The notes below the pieces were generated by a model that had not been told where the DNA came from, did no database searches, and saw only the letters and a program-made list of their open reading frames with translations. 64,000 bases of DNA. It comes from JALZHR01 sp036388475. Lineage in GTDB: Bacteria > Acidobacteriota > Blastocatellia > Pyrinomonadales > Pyrinomonadaceae. Position numbers and translations under genes: made by a program. The stretch lies in assembly GCA_036388475.1 (NCBI GenBank), contig DASVRT010000036.1:1-64000 (forward strand), in the 5' to 3' direction. This document shows, one piece after another, positions 42,890 to 52,757 of the stretch (position 1 is the first letter of the stretch; each line of letters opens with the position of its first letter).

Positions 42890-44992
42890 ATGTCGTACCA
42901 GCACAATATGCGCTTGCTTTTTTTAAAGATTTTTCTTTGCTTTTCCGGCTTGTTATTCGGTTTTTCGGTTTTCACGGAAACCGCTTTTCTGCAAAACACG
43001 CCCCCGAAACCGCAATCGACCGCCCAACGCGCCGCGACACCGCGCCCGAAAAAGAAAGGCTCGAATACTAATGCCGAAGTAGTGCTGGAAACCGGAGAGT
43101 TTACGAGAAACGGCAACGTGGCAAGCAGCGTTCCGACGCCCGCGCCCGTGCCTGCCCATTCGACCGTTCGCGGAAGAGTTTTTTACGCCGATACGGGCAG
43201 AGCGGTCAAGCGCGCCCCGATTATGCTGATGCGGGAAAAAGGTCTGGGCGGACCGGGCAATATGCCGAGCGGCTTGACCGACAACGACGGAAATTTTCAG
43301 ATGAAAGATATCGAGGCGGGCGTTTATTACGCGATGGTCAACGCGCCGGGCGTGGTCTCGCCGCTGGCTTTCATGGATTTTTCGAAGGCGCGCGGCGGCG
43401 CGTCGGAAGCGGAAGAATTTGAAAAAGCCGCCGAAGGATTTGAAAAAATAATCGTCGACGGGATAACCGACCTCGACGTGCAGATTCCCGCTCGTCGCGG
43501 CGGCGCTATCGGCGGGCGCGTAATGTATGACAACGGCGACCCGGCGGTCGGCGTCAAGGTCGAGATTCTGCGCAAGGTGAATGATAAATTTATACCCGTC
43601 ATCCCGAATTTCAGCGCGATTTTTTCGATGATGACGGGCGGCGGCTCCTACCAGACCGACGACCGCGGAATTTATCGTTTTTCCGGTTTGCCGGCGGGCG
43701 AATATATCGTCAAAGTCACCGAAAGCGTTTCGCACAGCGAAGGCGGCGGACGCCGGTCTTACAATGAATTCGAGCTTATGTTCGGCAGCGGAAATTCTCT
43801 TTTGAATATGTTTTATCCCGATGTTTTCGAGCCGAAAGCGGCAAATATCATCAACCTCGAACTCGGTCAGGAAATAGTCGAAATCAATATGGCGATTCCG
43901 AGCCGGAGCCTTTATAAAATCGAGGGCAAAATCGTTTCGCGCAAAGATAAAACGCCGGTCAAAGCGCGAATTACCCTGAAACGCGAAGGCGAGGAAGACT
44001 TCTATTCAATTTTCAGCGAAATCAACCGGCGCGAGCATAGTTCGGCGACCGACGAAAACGGAAACTGGAAGTTTAAGGAATTGCCGAAGGGAAATTACAA
44101 GCTCGTGATTGAGCCGATTCAGAGCGAAAGCGAGTATGGCGAAACTCTGGGCGATTATTACAATTCCAATACGGCGACGAACGTGCAGAAAAATTCGCCG
44201 CCGAAACCGAAATTAGCCAAAAAAGTTCAGGAGATAAAGCTCGAAGATAAAGACCTTTCGGAAATGGTTATCGAACTCGGCTACGGCGCGACGATTGCAG
44301 GAACAATCAGCGTCGAAAACAACGAGAAAATGCCCGGCAGAGTTTCCGTCGTCGCGCTCAACACGGATAGTGAACTAAGCGTGTCGGACAGCGTTTCAAA
44401 TTACAACGGCAATGATACCGTTACGGGAACGACCGGCGGCAACAGCAATGTAATTCGGTCAATGGACAACGTGATGCGGACGACAGACAGCGCCGACAAC
44501 GATTTCGAATTGGAAAACGTCATCGAAGGCAAAACCGATATTTATATTCACTCCGCCGACGAAAATTATTACGTCAAAAGCGCCACGGCGGACGGCGTTG
44601 ATTTACTCGCCGGTAAAATTGAAGTAAAAGACGGCGACGCTCTCAGAAACGTCCGGATTATTCTCAGCAAAAACGTCGGGACGCTGAAGGGAAAAGTCGT
44701 CAACGAAAACAACGAGCCGCTCAAAAACACACAACTTACTCTGTTGCCGACTGACCCGACGCGCCGCCTCAACCCGTCGTTTTTCCGCCTCGTCAAAACC
44801 GACGCCGACGGACAATTTGAAACGAAGCTTCCGCCGGCGGAATTTGCCGTCGTCTTTATTGAATTGGAAAAATTTCCGCGAAAGCCGGCGGAAATCGACC
44901 AATGGTATGACAAAGCGGTGAAGGACGCGCAGAAAGTCACCATCGAAACCGGAAAAACCGAAAATCTGACGATTCGGAAAATAAAGAAATAA
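42890..44992 (+). CDS. Secreted protein with repeated carboxypeptidase-regulatory/Ig-like domains
   Basis: The 700-residue protein has an N-terminal signal (about 8-32, hydrophobic, then TAFLQNTPP). A Pro/Lys linker is followed by several CarboxypepD_reg or SdrD-B-like beta modules: about 85-160 (VRGRVFYADTGRAVKRAPI), 200-290 (RRGGAIGGRVMYDNGDPAV), 350-420 (YKIEGKIVSRKDKTPVKARI), 470-560 and 610-690 (LKGKVVNENNEPLKNTQL). Such modules are surface or periplasmic scaffolds. No catalytic motif is seen. GGGAG precedes the ATG. Confidence 0.8.
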   Translation: MSYQHNMRLLFLKIFLCFSGLLFGFSVFTETAFLQNTPPKPQSTAQRAATPRPKKKGSNTNAEVVLETGEFTRNGNVASSVPTPAPVPAHSTVRGRVFYADTGRAVKRAPIMLMREKGLGGPGNMPSGLTDNDGNFQMKDIEAGVYYAMVNAPGVVSPLAFMDFSKARGGASEAEEFEKAAEGFEKIIVDGITDLDVQIPARRGGAIGGRVMYDNGDPAVGVKVEILRKVNDKFIPVIPNFSAIFSMMTGGGSYQTDDRGIYRFSGLPAGEYIVKVTESVSHSEGGGRRSYNEFELMFGSGNSLLNMFYPDVFEPKAANIINLELGQEIVEINMAIPSRSLYKIEGKIVSRKDKTPVKARITLKREGEEDFYSIFSEINRREHSSATDENGNWKFKELPKGNYKLVIEPIQSESEYGETLGDYYNSNTATNVQKNSPPKPKLAKKVQEIKLEDKDLSEMVIELGYGATIAGTISVENNEKMPGRVSVVALNTDSELSVSDSVSNYNGNDTVTGTTGGNSNVIRSMDNVMRTTDSADNDFELENVIEGKTDIYIHSADENYYVKSATADGVDLLAGKIEVKDGDALRNVRIILSKNVGTLKGKVVNENNEPLKNTQLTLLPTDPTRRLNPSFFRLVKTDADGQFETKLPPAEFAVVFIELEKFPRKPAEIDQWYDKAVKDAQKVTIETGKTENLTIRKIKK

Positions 44993-45023
44993 ATTGCAAA
45001 ACATTGTTTACTTTTCTGTACGG

Positions 45024-45060
45024 AACGCGCTATAATCACCGATAGCGCGTTTTGCTTTCT
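45024..45060 (+). terminator. Terminator hairpin overlapping a perfect TATAAT
   Basis: AACGCGCTAT (45024-45033) pairs with ATAGCGCGTT (45042-45051), followed by TTGCTTTCT. TATAAT sits at 45031-45036, across the stem and loop, and could also serve as the promoter of the next gene with TTTACT 18 bases upstream. Confidence 0.7.
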
Positions 45061-45139
45061 CCCGAACGCCCGTTCACGCGAAACATTCAGCGCCATTCAT
45101 TTCAAACTTTTCCGTCAGATTTTTCGGAGTCAAAATCAA

Positions 45140-46054
45140 ATGTTCAACAAACTTTCCAAAGCGAATTTCCGTCTGAAAATGTCTCTTTTCGGCGTCTGTC
45201 TTTCGATTGTCGTGATTACCGCCGGCTGCACGGCGTCGGCAAAAAATCACGACGAAACTTCATCCGTGCAGACCAAAACCATCGAAGAAAAAAACAATGC
45301 CGCGCCGAACGCGCCGAAAAACGCTTATGTCAAAGGCAGAATTCAGGTCAAGCCGAATTCGCCCGCCGACGCCGTGCGAGTGTTTTATAAAAACCTGCGC
45401 GAGCGTCGTTTCCGCGAGGCGATGCTGATGACCAACGTGCGTCCGGCAATCGAAGGCTTGACCGACGCGGAAATGCAGGATTTAAGCGCCGATTTCGAGC
45501 CGATTGCCAGACAGGTTCCGGCGGATATTCAAATCAACGGCGAAATCGTCACGGGAAATTCGGCGAGCGTAACGGTGAAAATACCGAACGACGAAACCGG
45601 CGTTCTGGAAGACAAAGCTTTAAATCTGCGCCGCGAAAACGACGCCTGGATTATTTTGACGGCGGATGAAAAAGCCGAAGCGCTGGTCAAAAAAGAAGGC
45701 AAAAATTACTTTTTCAATATTCGCGTCGAGATTCATCACGTCGAAGCCCAGCTGATGCTGGAGCGCATCGCCAAAGCGCAGACGGTTTACGCCTTGCGAA
45801 ACCCGAATGCTTTCGCCGATATGCAGACGCTTATCGAGCAGGGCTTGCTGGCGGGCGACGCGCAGAGCGCCGAATCGACCGGCTATCGCTACACCATCTC
45901 GCTTTCGTCGGACAAAAAGAAATACTTTGCGACGGCTGAGCCTGCCGTTTACGGCAAAACGGGAAAGCTTTCATTTCTGGTCGAGGTCGAAGGCGCAAAT
46001 AAAGAAGCGCGTTTCAAAAGCCAGGATAAAAAGGGTCAGCCGCTGAAAAAATAA
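45140..46054 (+). CDS. Lipoprotein with NTF2-like domain
   Basis: The 304-residue protein has a long N-terminal lead and a lipobox (ITAGC, Cys30). After an Asn/Pro linker, residues about 75-175 (PADAVRVFYKNLRERRFREAM...LNLRRENDAWIILTADEKA) look like an NTF2-like or DUF4878-type cone. The C-terminal part (about 195-300) resembles a pilin-like beta region (LERIAKAQTVYALRNPNAF, YRYTISLSSDKKKYF). The function is unknown. GGAG lies about 12 bases upstream. Confidence 0.75.
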   Translation: MFNKLSKANFRLKMSLFGVCLSIVVITAGCTASAKNHDETSSVQTKTIEEKNNAAPNAPKNAYVKGRIQVKPNSPADAVRVFYKNLRERRFREAMLMTNVRPAIEGLTDAEMQDLSADFEPIARQVPADIQINGEIVTGNSASVTVKIPNDETGVLEDKALNLRRENDAWIILTADEKAEALVKKEGKNYFFNIRVEIHHVEAQLMLERIAKAQTVYALRNPNAFADMQTLIEQGLLAGDAQSAESTGYRYTISLSSDKKKYFATAEPAVYGKTGKLSFLVEVEGANKEARFKSQDKKGQPLKK

Positions 46055-46148
46055 CGAATCGAAAAACGGCTGAAAATTGTCAGAAACCCGCGGCGTTCTT
46101 CTTCCGCAAACGCCGGCGTTACCGGGTTTGAGGCGGTTGCCCAGTTAA

Positions 46149-46628
46149 ATGTCAGATGTAATTCGCAAATTTATTTCCAGGCTCAACCTGTCATTCGTCG
46201 AAAACCGGAGCGCGCGCCGATATAATCTTCAGGTGCCCGTTCGGATTACGATTGAGCCGGACGAGGCGAACGGAAAACTGACGACGAAACGCGAAAGCCT
46301 TTCCGCCGGCGGCGAAACAAAAGATTTAAGCAAATCCGGCATCGCCTTTATCGTTCCTTCGATTCGACTGCGCGAATATTATATGGTCGGCGAAAACCGC
46401 ACTTTGCAAGCCGAGCTGGATTTGCCGAACGGCAAAATACGAATGCAAATCGTCGGCGTCAGATACGAGCAAATCGGCATTCACGATTCTTCGGTCAGCT
46501 ATCTGATCGGCGCGAAAATTTTATTTATCGCGCCGCTCGAACGGGAGATTTACGAGCAATATCTGAAATACGGCAACAAGGTGAAAACCGATAAAGCACG
46601 AGATTTTTCGCTCGAAACGGAAAGTTAA
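46149..46628 (+). CDS. PilZ-domain protein (c-di-GMP receptor candidate)
   Basis: The 159-residue protein has the PilZ signature pair: RxxxR (Arg20 and Arg24, RSARR) and DxSxxG (Asp59, Ser61, Gly64, in DLSKSGIAF). These bind cyclic-di-GMP in PilZ proteins. The body is a beta barrel (about 25-140) ending in a helix (REIYEQYLKYGNKV). No partner is encoded next to it apart from the upstream lipoprotein gene. Confidence 0.85.
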   Translation: MSDVIRKFISRLNLSFVENRSARRYNLQVPVRITIEPDEANGKLTTKRESLSAGGETKDLSKSGIAFIVPSIRLREYYMVGENRTLQAELDLPNGKIRMQIVGVRYEQIGIHDSSVSYLIGAKILFIAPLEREIYEQYLKYGNKVKTDKARDFSLETES

Positions 46629-46632
46629 AAAA

Positions 46633-46710
46633 GGCAAAAGGCAAAAGGCAAAAGGCAAAAGTAAGGAAGTAGTTTTCTTCACTTTTGCCTTTTTACTTTT
46701 GCCTTTTGCC
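46633..46710. repeat. Type example of the heptamer-repeat hairpin (GGCAAAA)
   Basis: GGCAAAA is repeated four times without a mismatch (46633-46660). The right arm is four contiguous 7-mers TTTTGCC, TTTTTAC, TTTTGCC, TTTTGCC (46683-46710). The gap between a stop codon and the next start is almost filled by this element. Confidence 0.92.
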
Positions 46711-46739
46711 TTGATTACTTTTTGTGCTTTAATTTTTTT

Positions 46740-47822
46740 ATGACTAAAAAAGTTGGAGTCGGGATTATCGGAACCGGATTTGCGCGGACGGTGCAGATTC
46801 CTGCGTTTCAAAAAATCGAAGGCGCGCAGCTGGTTTCGGTTGCCAGCGCGCGGCGCGAAAACGCCGAAAAAGCGGCGCGGGATTTTAATATTCCGCATTG
46901 GACGGGCGATTGGCGCGAGACGGTCGAAAGAGCCGACGTGGATTTGATTTGCATCACCACGCCGCCGGTTTTTCACCGCGAGATGACGCTTTACGCGCTG
47001 GAGCGCGACAAACATATTTTGTGCGAAAAGCCGATGGCGATGAACGCGGTCGAGGCGCTTGAAATGTGGGAAAAATCGAAAGCGAAAAACCTGCTCGCCG
47101 TGATTGACCACGAGCTGCGTTATTTGAACGGCAGGCGAAGAGCCTTCGAAATGATTCGCGCCGGAGAAATCGGAAAAATCCGTCACGCAAAATACAATTT
47201 TCGCGCGCCGCATCGCGGAAATCCGGACGCGCCGTGGAATTGGTGGAGCGACGAAAAACAAGGCGGCGGCGCGCTCGGCGCTATCGTCTCGCACATTTTC
47301 GATTCTTTGCGCTGGTTTACGGGCGCGGAAATCTCACGGGTTTTCTGTCAATTGCAAACGCACGTAAAGCAGCGCAAAGATTCAAATGGCGAGACGCGCG
47401 AGGTGACGACCGACGACGAATCGAATTTGATTCTGCGATTTGCCGACAATGATTTGACCGAAGACGCGACCGCGAACATTTCGACTTCGATGGTCGAATA
47501 TCCGGCGTATCAAAATCGCGTCGAATTGTTCGGAACGGCGGGCTCGATTCGCGTCGAATACGACGGCGAGCTTTTTATCGGAAAACCGGGCGACGCCGGC
47601 TGGCAAAAAATTGAGCTGGATTTAAACGACCGGATCGAAACCGCGCCGAATACGGGCTGGAACAACGGTTTTATCGTTTTCGCCCAGCAAATCGTCAAAA
47701 CTTTGCAGGCAGGCGAAACGGAAGTGGAAAACGCGGCGACTTTTGAAGACGGCTATAAAATTCAGATTGCGCTGGACGCGGCGCGCGAATCGAACGAAAC
47801 CGGCTGCATCGTCAAAATTTAA
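46740..47822 (+). CDS. Gfo/Idh/MocA-family oxidoreductase
   Basis: The ATG at 46740 gives 360 residues starting MTKKVGVGIIGTGFARTVQ, with a Rossmann GxGxxA for NAD(P). The EKP catalytic segment is CEKPMAMN (about 97-104). The C-terminal alpha/beta substrate domain (about 130-355) includes DHELRYLNGRRRAF and GGALGAIVSHIFDSLRWF. Sugar or cyclitol derivatives are usual substrates. A start six codons upstream would fall within the AT-rich spacer. Confidence 0.9.
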   Translation: MTKKVGVGIIGTGFARTVQIPAFQKIEGAQLVSVASARRENAEKAARDFNIPHWTGDWRETVERADVDLICITTPPVFHREMTLYALERDKHILCEKPMAMNAVEALEMWEKSKAKNLLAVIDHELRYLNGRRRAFEMIRAGEIGKIRHAKYNFRAPHRGNPDAPWNWWSDEKQGGGALGAIVSHIFDSLRWFTGAEISRVFCQLQTHVKQRKDSNGETREVTTDDESNLILRFADNDLTEDATANISTSMVEYPAYQNRVELFGTAGSIRVEYDGELFIGKPGDAGWQKIELDLNDRIETAPNTGWNNGFIVFAQQIVKTLQAGETEVENAATFEDGYKIQIALDAARESNETGCIVKI

Positions 47823-47876
47823 TGCGTCGGGAAATTGCTCGCAGACGAAGCGGATTCGGCGACTCGATAAGCGCGA

Positions 47877-49049
47877 ATGAAGAAATTTATAAAAATTATA
47901 TTAGCGATTTTCGGCGTTTCGCTCATCGCGTTTACAGGGATTTTCTTTTTCGTTCTGCCCGCGAAAATCGAAGCCGATTTGAATCCGGTTATCAATAAAC
48001 CGCCGTATCAAATCAGCGAAAAAGCGCGCGCGCTGCACGAAAAGCTTTTCATTGCGGATTTGCACGCCGATTCGCTTTTATGGAATCGAAACCTGCCGGA
48101 AAAAAGCGAGCGCGGGCAGGTTGACGTGCCGCGCCTGCTGGAAGGCAACGTCGCTTTGCAGGCTTTTACGGTCGTGACGAAATCGCCGCGCGGGCTTAAT
48201 ATCGAGCGCAACACCGATGAAACCGATAATATTTACTGGCTGGCGCTGGCGCAGCGCCAGCCGCTCGAAAATCTTTCGAGCCTGACGAAACGCGCCCTCT
48301 GGCAGGCGTCGAAGCTTCACGAATACGCCGAAAAATCAAACGGGAAACTCCTTATCATCAAAACGAAAAGCGATTTGCGCGAATTTGTCGAGCGCCGCCG
48401 AAGCGAAAAAATAATCGGCGGCTGGCTCGGCATCGAAGGCGCGCACGCTCTGGACGGAAAAGTCGAAAACGTTGACGTTCTTTTCGATGCGGGTTTTCGG
48501 ATGATGTCGCCGTCGCACTTTTTCGACAACGACATCGGCGGCTCGGCGCACGGCGTCCGGAAATACGGCTTGACGGAAAAAGGCAGGGAAATGATTCGCC
48601 GGATGGAGGCGAAGGGAATGCTGGTCGATGTCGCGCACGCTTCGCCGAAAGTTATCGAAGACGTTTTGCAGGCGGCGACAAAACCCATTGTGGTTTCGCA
48701 CACCGGCGTCAAGGGAACCTGCAATAATCAACGGAATTTGAGCGACGAGCAATTACGGGCAATCGCCGGAACGGGCGGCGTTATCGGCATCGGTTTCTGG
48801 GACACGGCGGTTTGCGGCGCAGACGCGCAAAGTATTGCCAGAGCGATTCGTTACGCGGCAAACGTCGTCGGCGCGCCGCACGTCGCGCTCGGCTCGGATT
48901 TTGACGGCTCGGTGAAAGTTCCTTTCGATACGAGCGGCGAAGCTTTGATTACGGAAGCCTTATTGAATGAAAATTTTTCCGAAGATGAAATCGCCCAAAT
49001 TATGGGCGGAAACGTCCTGAAGCTGCTTTCGGAACAACTGCCCGATTGA
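47877..49049 (+). CDS. M19 membrane dipeptidase
   Basis: The 390-residue protein has an N-terminal anchor (about 6-28). The zinc ligands are DLHADS (His63, Asp65), Glu in GIEGAHAL, and His residues in DVAHAS and VVSHTGVKG; GSDFDGSV marks the substrate loop. It hydrolyses dipeptides, including D-containing ones, at the outer face of the membrane. The ribosome site is weak. It follows the oxidoreductase gene by 54 bases. Confidence 0.92.
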   Translation: MKKFIKIILAIFGVSLIAFTGIFFFVLPAKIEADLNPVINKPPYQISEKARALHEKLFIADLHADSLLWNRNLPEKSERGQVDVPRLLEGNVALQAFTVVTKSPRGLNIERNTDETDNIYWLALAQRQPLENLSSLTKRALWQASKLHEYAEKSNGKLLIIKTKSDLREFVERRRSEKIIGGWLGIEGAHALDGKVENVDVLFDAGFRMMSPSHFFDNDIGGSAHGVRKYGLTEKGREMIRRMEAKGMLVDVAHASPKVIEDVLQAATKPIVVSHTGVKGTCNNQRNLSDEQLRAIAGTGGVIGIGFWDTAVCGADAQSIARAIRYAANVVGAPHVALGSDFDGSVKVPFDTSGEALITEALLNENFSEDEIAQIMGGNVLKLLSEQLPD

Positions 49050-49490
49050 AATCCGGATTCAAAGAAACAAAGTGCGCCGCCGCATTATTAATAATTGAAA
49101 CGCAGCCCGGAAACGGCGTTCCCGCAGGCAATAAGAAAAAATCTATTGGGAAAGAGACGCAATTAGCTTTTGAAAATCCAAAAGCAGTGATAAATTATAA
49201 CAATTCTTGGCGAGCCGGTTTATCAGAGCAATCTTAAATCGCGTTTATAAAGCGCACGGTGCGCGAAAGTCGTAAATTAAACGTATCGGTTCTTAGTTAA
49301 AAGCCGCTCGGTTAAGAGTCTTTTTTCTTTGTCCACCTGTTCATCAATCAAAAATCTTTAAGGTTTTGAAACTGTTTTGCCGAACAGGCAGGGCTTTTGT
49401 GTCGGCTTCGGATTCGGTGGTAATTCACGACAAATTACCAAAACCGTTCATTAGCAAGACGGACGAAAATTTTTACCGGGAGAAATCATA
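49050..49490. other. Intergenic region upstream of the beta-propeller gene
   Basis: No gene is supported; a 63-residue frame from a TTG at 49046 overlaps the previous stop and has no ribosome site. The region may hold a long 5' leader. A small hairpin GGTAATT...AATTACC lies near 49421-49442, and a possible stem with a T tract lies at about 49282-49328. Confidence 0.45.
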
Positions 49491-52400
49491 ATGCGAAAAT
49501 TAATATTTATTCTAGGCTTTCTCGTACTGAGCGTTTTTTCCATTACCATCAGTTTGAAAGTCGCGGCGCGGGTTGAAAATGCCGACCAGGAAATGCAGGA
49601 GGACGAGCCTGACCTGCCGGGCGGCGCGAAGATTGACAAGGAAGAATTCTTACGTTTAAGGGCTGAACACGTGTCTACGCTGCAAGGTATGGACAGCGCC
49701 AGACCCGATTCGCGCGCCAAATCAATCGCGCAGATGGAGCAAGGCGAAAGGGCGCTCGCCCAGCGCCGCGCCGCGCTGAATCAGCCGCTCGGTTCGATGT
49801 GGCTGCCGCTCGGTCCGGCGCCGATTCCGGTAAACGCGACCACTTCGAACAGCGGGCGCGTTTCGGCAATCGCCGTGCACCCGACGAATCCGAATATCGT
49901 CTATGTCGGCACGGCGCAGGGCGGTTTGTATCGTTCGGTGAACGGCGGCGAGACGTGGACGCCGTTGCTCGACGGCGCGTTGACGCTGGCAATCGGCGCG
50001 GTCGCCATTTCGCCGTCAGACCCGTCGACGGTTTTCGTCGGCACCGGCGAATCTACTTTGTGCAGCAGCGGATGTTTTATCGGCGTCGGTCTGTATCGCA
50101 TCACGAACGCGGATTCAAATCCGGTGGTTTCGCCGGTTCTTAACCGCGATGCGTCGGGCAGCGACGTTTTCACCGGGCGCGCGGTCAGCGAAATCATCGT
50201 CCATCCGACCAACCCGAATATTTTATTTACGACGACGACCAGCGGTATTGCCGGTATCGGCGCAAGCACGACCGGTTTGACCTTACCGGCAGCCGGACTT
50301 TACCGGACGACGAATGCGATGGCGGCAAACCCGACATTTGACAAGATTGCGGTTCAGGGAACGCTTGCTCCCAGCCGCTCGATTACCGACTTGGCGGTCG
50401 AGCCGGGCAATCCGAATCGTATGGTCCTCGGCGTTGTCGGCAGCGGCGGCGACGGCGGCGTTTATCTTTCGACCGACGCGCTTGCCGCAACGCCGACTTT
50501 TGCGCGCACTTTAACCACCGGCGACGGCGCAAGTCTCGGACGAACGGAATTTGCCATTAACAAAGTCGGCGCGGTCGTCACTGTTTACGCCGCAACCGGA
50601 ACCGCCAACGGAACGCTTTATAAATCCATCGACGGCGGCGCGGCTTTCCTTCCGGCTGGCGGCGGCACGGGTTTTTGCAGCACCCAGTGTTTTTACGATA
50701 TTGCCGTCGAGGTTGACCCGACCGACGCGAATAAAGTTTATCTCGGCGGCTCGCCGTCTCTGGTTTTCGGGCGCTCGACGACCGGCGGAGCGGCTTTTAC
50801 AAACAGCTCCAGCGGGCTGCACGTCGATACGCAGGCGTTTGCGCTTGCGCCGTCCGACTCGAACATAATGTATTTCGGCAGCGACGGCGGAATCTGGAGA
50901 ACGACGACTGTCACCACGACGGGAGCCATTCCCTGGACGACTTTAAATAACTCGACTTTTAGCGCGACGCAGTTTATGGGTCTCGCCCTGCACCCGACCG
51001 ACCGTCATTACCTGCTCGGCGGAACGCAGGATAACGGGACGGAATATCTCGCGCCCGACGGCGTCACGTGGATTCGCTCGGACGGCGGCGACGGCGGTTT
51101 TGCCGTCATCGACCAGAACGCGACTTCGCCGACCAATACCGTGTCGTATCACACCTATTTTAATCAGACCACCACGCAGGTCGGTTTCGAGCGCGCATTA
51201 ACGACCGAGCCGAACGGCGACCCGTTCTGGAATACTTTTCTCGGCTGCCGCAACGGAACGTCGAACAACGGTATTCTCTGCGCCGACGCGGTTTTGTTCT
51301 ACGCGCCGCTGGTTCGCGGTCCGGGCAATCCGAATACGATTTACTACGGCTCGATTCGCCTGTATCGCTCGGATAATCAGGGCACGGCGATGACCGACGT
51401 GAGCGGAACGCTGCCGGCGCGCATCAGCGCGATTGCGATTGCACCGCAGGACGATGCCGTGCGTCTCGTCGGCTTGACGAACGGACAGGTTTTTCTTTCG
51501 ACGACCGCCGGCGCGACGACGATGACCAACGTCACCGGCTCGATTCCCGCGCGTTACATCGGGCGCATCGCGATTGACCCGACGAACGCGAACGTCGCTT
51601 ACGTCGCGCTGAACGGATTCGGTCTGTCCGCCGGTCAGCACGTCTGGAAAACCACGAATTTGCTGAGCGGCGCGCCCGTCTGGACGGCTGCCGGAAGCGG
51701 TATTCCCGACACTCCAACCAACGCTTTTGTGATTGACCCGGCAAATACACAGATTCTTTATGCCGGAACGGACATCGGTGTCTTTCGTTCAACGAACGGC
51801 GGCACGAGCTGGGAACCGTTTAGCGACGGCTTGCCGCGCATCGCCGTTTTCGGTATGGAGATTCAGGCTGTGCACCGCGTTTTGCGCATCGCCACGCACG
51901 GGCGCGGCATCTGGGAAATGAATCTGAACGTTCCGTCGCGCCGCGTGGTCGCCGATTTTGACGGCGACGGCAAAACGGACGTTTCGGTCTATCGACCGGC
52001 GGACGGCACCTGGTATCTGAACCGCTCGCAGGCTGGTTTCACGGCGGCGCAGTTCGGCATCTCCAGCGACCGTATCGTGCCGGGCGATTACGACGGCGAC
52101 GGCAAAACCGACCTGGCGGTTTATCGTAACGGCGACTGGTATATCATTAACAGCTCGAACCAAACGTTTACAGCCGTCCATTTCGGCATTGCGGCAGACA
52201 AACCCGTGCAGAATGATTATGACGGTGACGGAAAAACCGATTTGGCGGTCTATCGCCCGGCGGACGGGACGTGGTATCTGCTGCGCTCGCAGGCGGGATT
52301 TACCGGCGTTCAATTCGGTTTATCGACCGACGTGCCGACGCCGGCTGACTACGACGGCGACAATAAAGCTGATATTTCCGTCTTTCGTCCGTCGGACGGC

Positions 52401-52757
52401 ACCTGGTATCGCGTAAATTCCGCCACCGCTCAGTTTGTGGGCGTGCAATTCGGCACGAACGGCGACATCCCGGTTCCGGGCGATTTCGACGGCGATACGC
52501 GCGCCGACGTCGCCGTCTTTCGTCCGTCGCTCGGCGATTGGTATGTGCTGAAAAGCTCCGGCGGCTTAATCCTGAGTCACTTCGGGCAAAACGGCGACGT
52601 TCCCGCGCCCGGCGATTACGACGGCGACGGCAAAACGGATTTGGCGGTTTATCGCGGCGGCGCGTGGTATCTGCTGAACAGTTCGTCAGGCTCGTTTAAC
52701 GTGGTGAATTTCGGAGTTGCGGCGGACACGCCCGTTCCGTCGCGGCAGAATCCGTAA
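49491..52757 (+). CDS. Secreted BNR/sortilin-like beta-propeller protein with six C-terminal FG-GAP repeats
   Basis: The 1088-residue protein has a signal peptide (about 1-26). Residues about 100-790 form beta-propeller blades of the BNR or sortilin kind, with repeats such as IAVHPTNPNIVYVGTAQGGL and YRSVNGGETW. The C-terminal part (about 815-1088) holds six repeats of 42-46 residues, each with a D-x-D-x-D-G loop (FDGDGKTD, YDGDGKTD, YDGDGKTD, YDGDNKAD, FDGDTRAD, YDGDGKTD) that probably binds calcium, as in FG-GAP/VCBS domains. No catalytic residues are recognised. GGGAG precedes the ATG by about ten bases. Confidence 0.9.
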   Translation: MRKLIFILGFLVLSVFSITISLKVAARVENADQEMQEDEPDLPGGAKIDKEEFLRLRAEHVSTLQGMDSARPDSRAKSIAQMEQGERALAQRRAALNQPLGSMWLPLGPAPIPVNATTSNSGRVSAIAVHPTNPNIVYVGTAQGGLYRSVNGGETWTPLLDGALTLAIGAVAISPSDPSTVFVGTGESTLCSSGCFIGVGLYRITNADSNPVVSPVLNRDASGSDVFTGRAVSEIIVHPTNPNILFTTTTSGIAGIGASTTGLTLPAAGLYRTTNAMAANPTFDKIAVQGTLAPSRSITDLAVEPGNPNRMVLGVVGSGGDGGVYLSTDALAATPTFARTLTTGDGASLGRTEFAINKVGAVVTVYAATGTANGTLYKSIDGGAAFLPAGGGTGFCSTQCFYDIAVEVDPTDANKVYLGGSPSLVFGRSTTGGAAFTNSSSGLHVDTQAFALAPSDSNIMYFGSDGGIWRTTTVTTTGAIPWTTLNNSTFSATQFMGLALHPTDRHYLLGGTQDNGTEYLAPDGVTWIRSDGGDGGFAVIDQNATSPTNTVSYHTYFNQTTTQVGFERALTTEPNGDPFWNTFLGCRNGTSNNGILCADAVLFYAPLVRGPGNPNTIYYGSIRLYRSDNQGTAMTDVSGTLPARISAIAIAPQDDAVRLVGLTNGQVFLSTTAGATTMTNVTGSIPARYIGRIAIDPTNANVAYVALNGFGLSAGQHVWKTTNLLSGAPVWTAAGSGIPDTPTNAFVIDPANTQILYAGTDIGVFRSTNGGTSWEPFSDGLPRIAVFGMEIQAVHRVLRIATHGRGIWEMNLNVPSRRVVADFDGDGKTDVSVYRPADGTWYLNRSQAGFTAAQFGISSDRIVPGDYDGDGKTDLAVYRNGDWYIINSSNQTFTAVHFGIAADKPVQNDYDGDGKTDLAVYRPADGTWYLLRSQAGFTGVQFGLSTDVPTPADYDGDNKADISVFRPSDGTWYRVNSATAQFVGVQFGTNGDIPVPGDFDGDTRADVAVFRPSLGDWYVLKSSGGLILSHFGQNGDVPAPGDYDGDGKTDLAVYRGGAWYLLNSSSGSFNVVNFGVAADTPVPSRQNP

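Noticed and set aside
46633..46710. Tandem repeats as a possible CRISPR array
   Set aside because: The units are seven bases long without unique spacers, and arms are inverted relative to each other.
49046..49237. 63-codon frame from a TTG overlapping the dipeptidase stop
   Set aside because: Non-ATG start without ribosome site and no similarity to known proteins.
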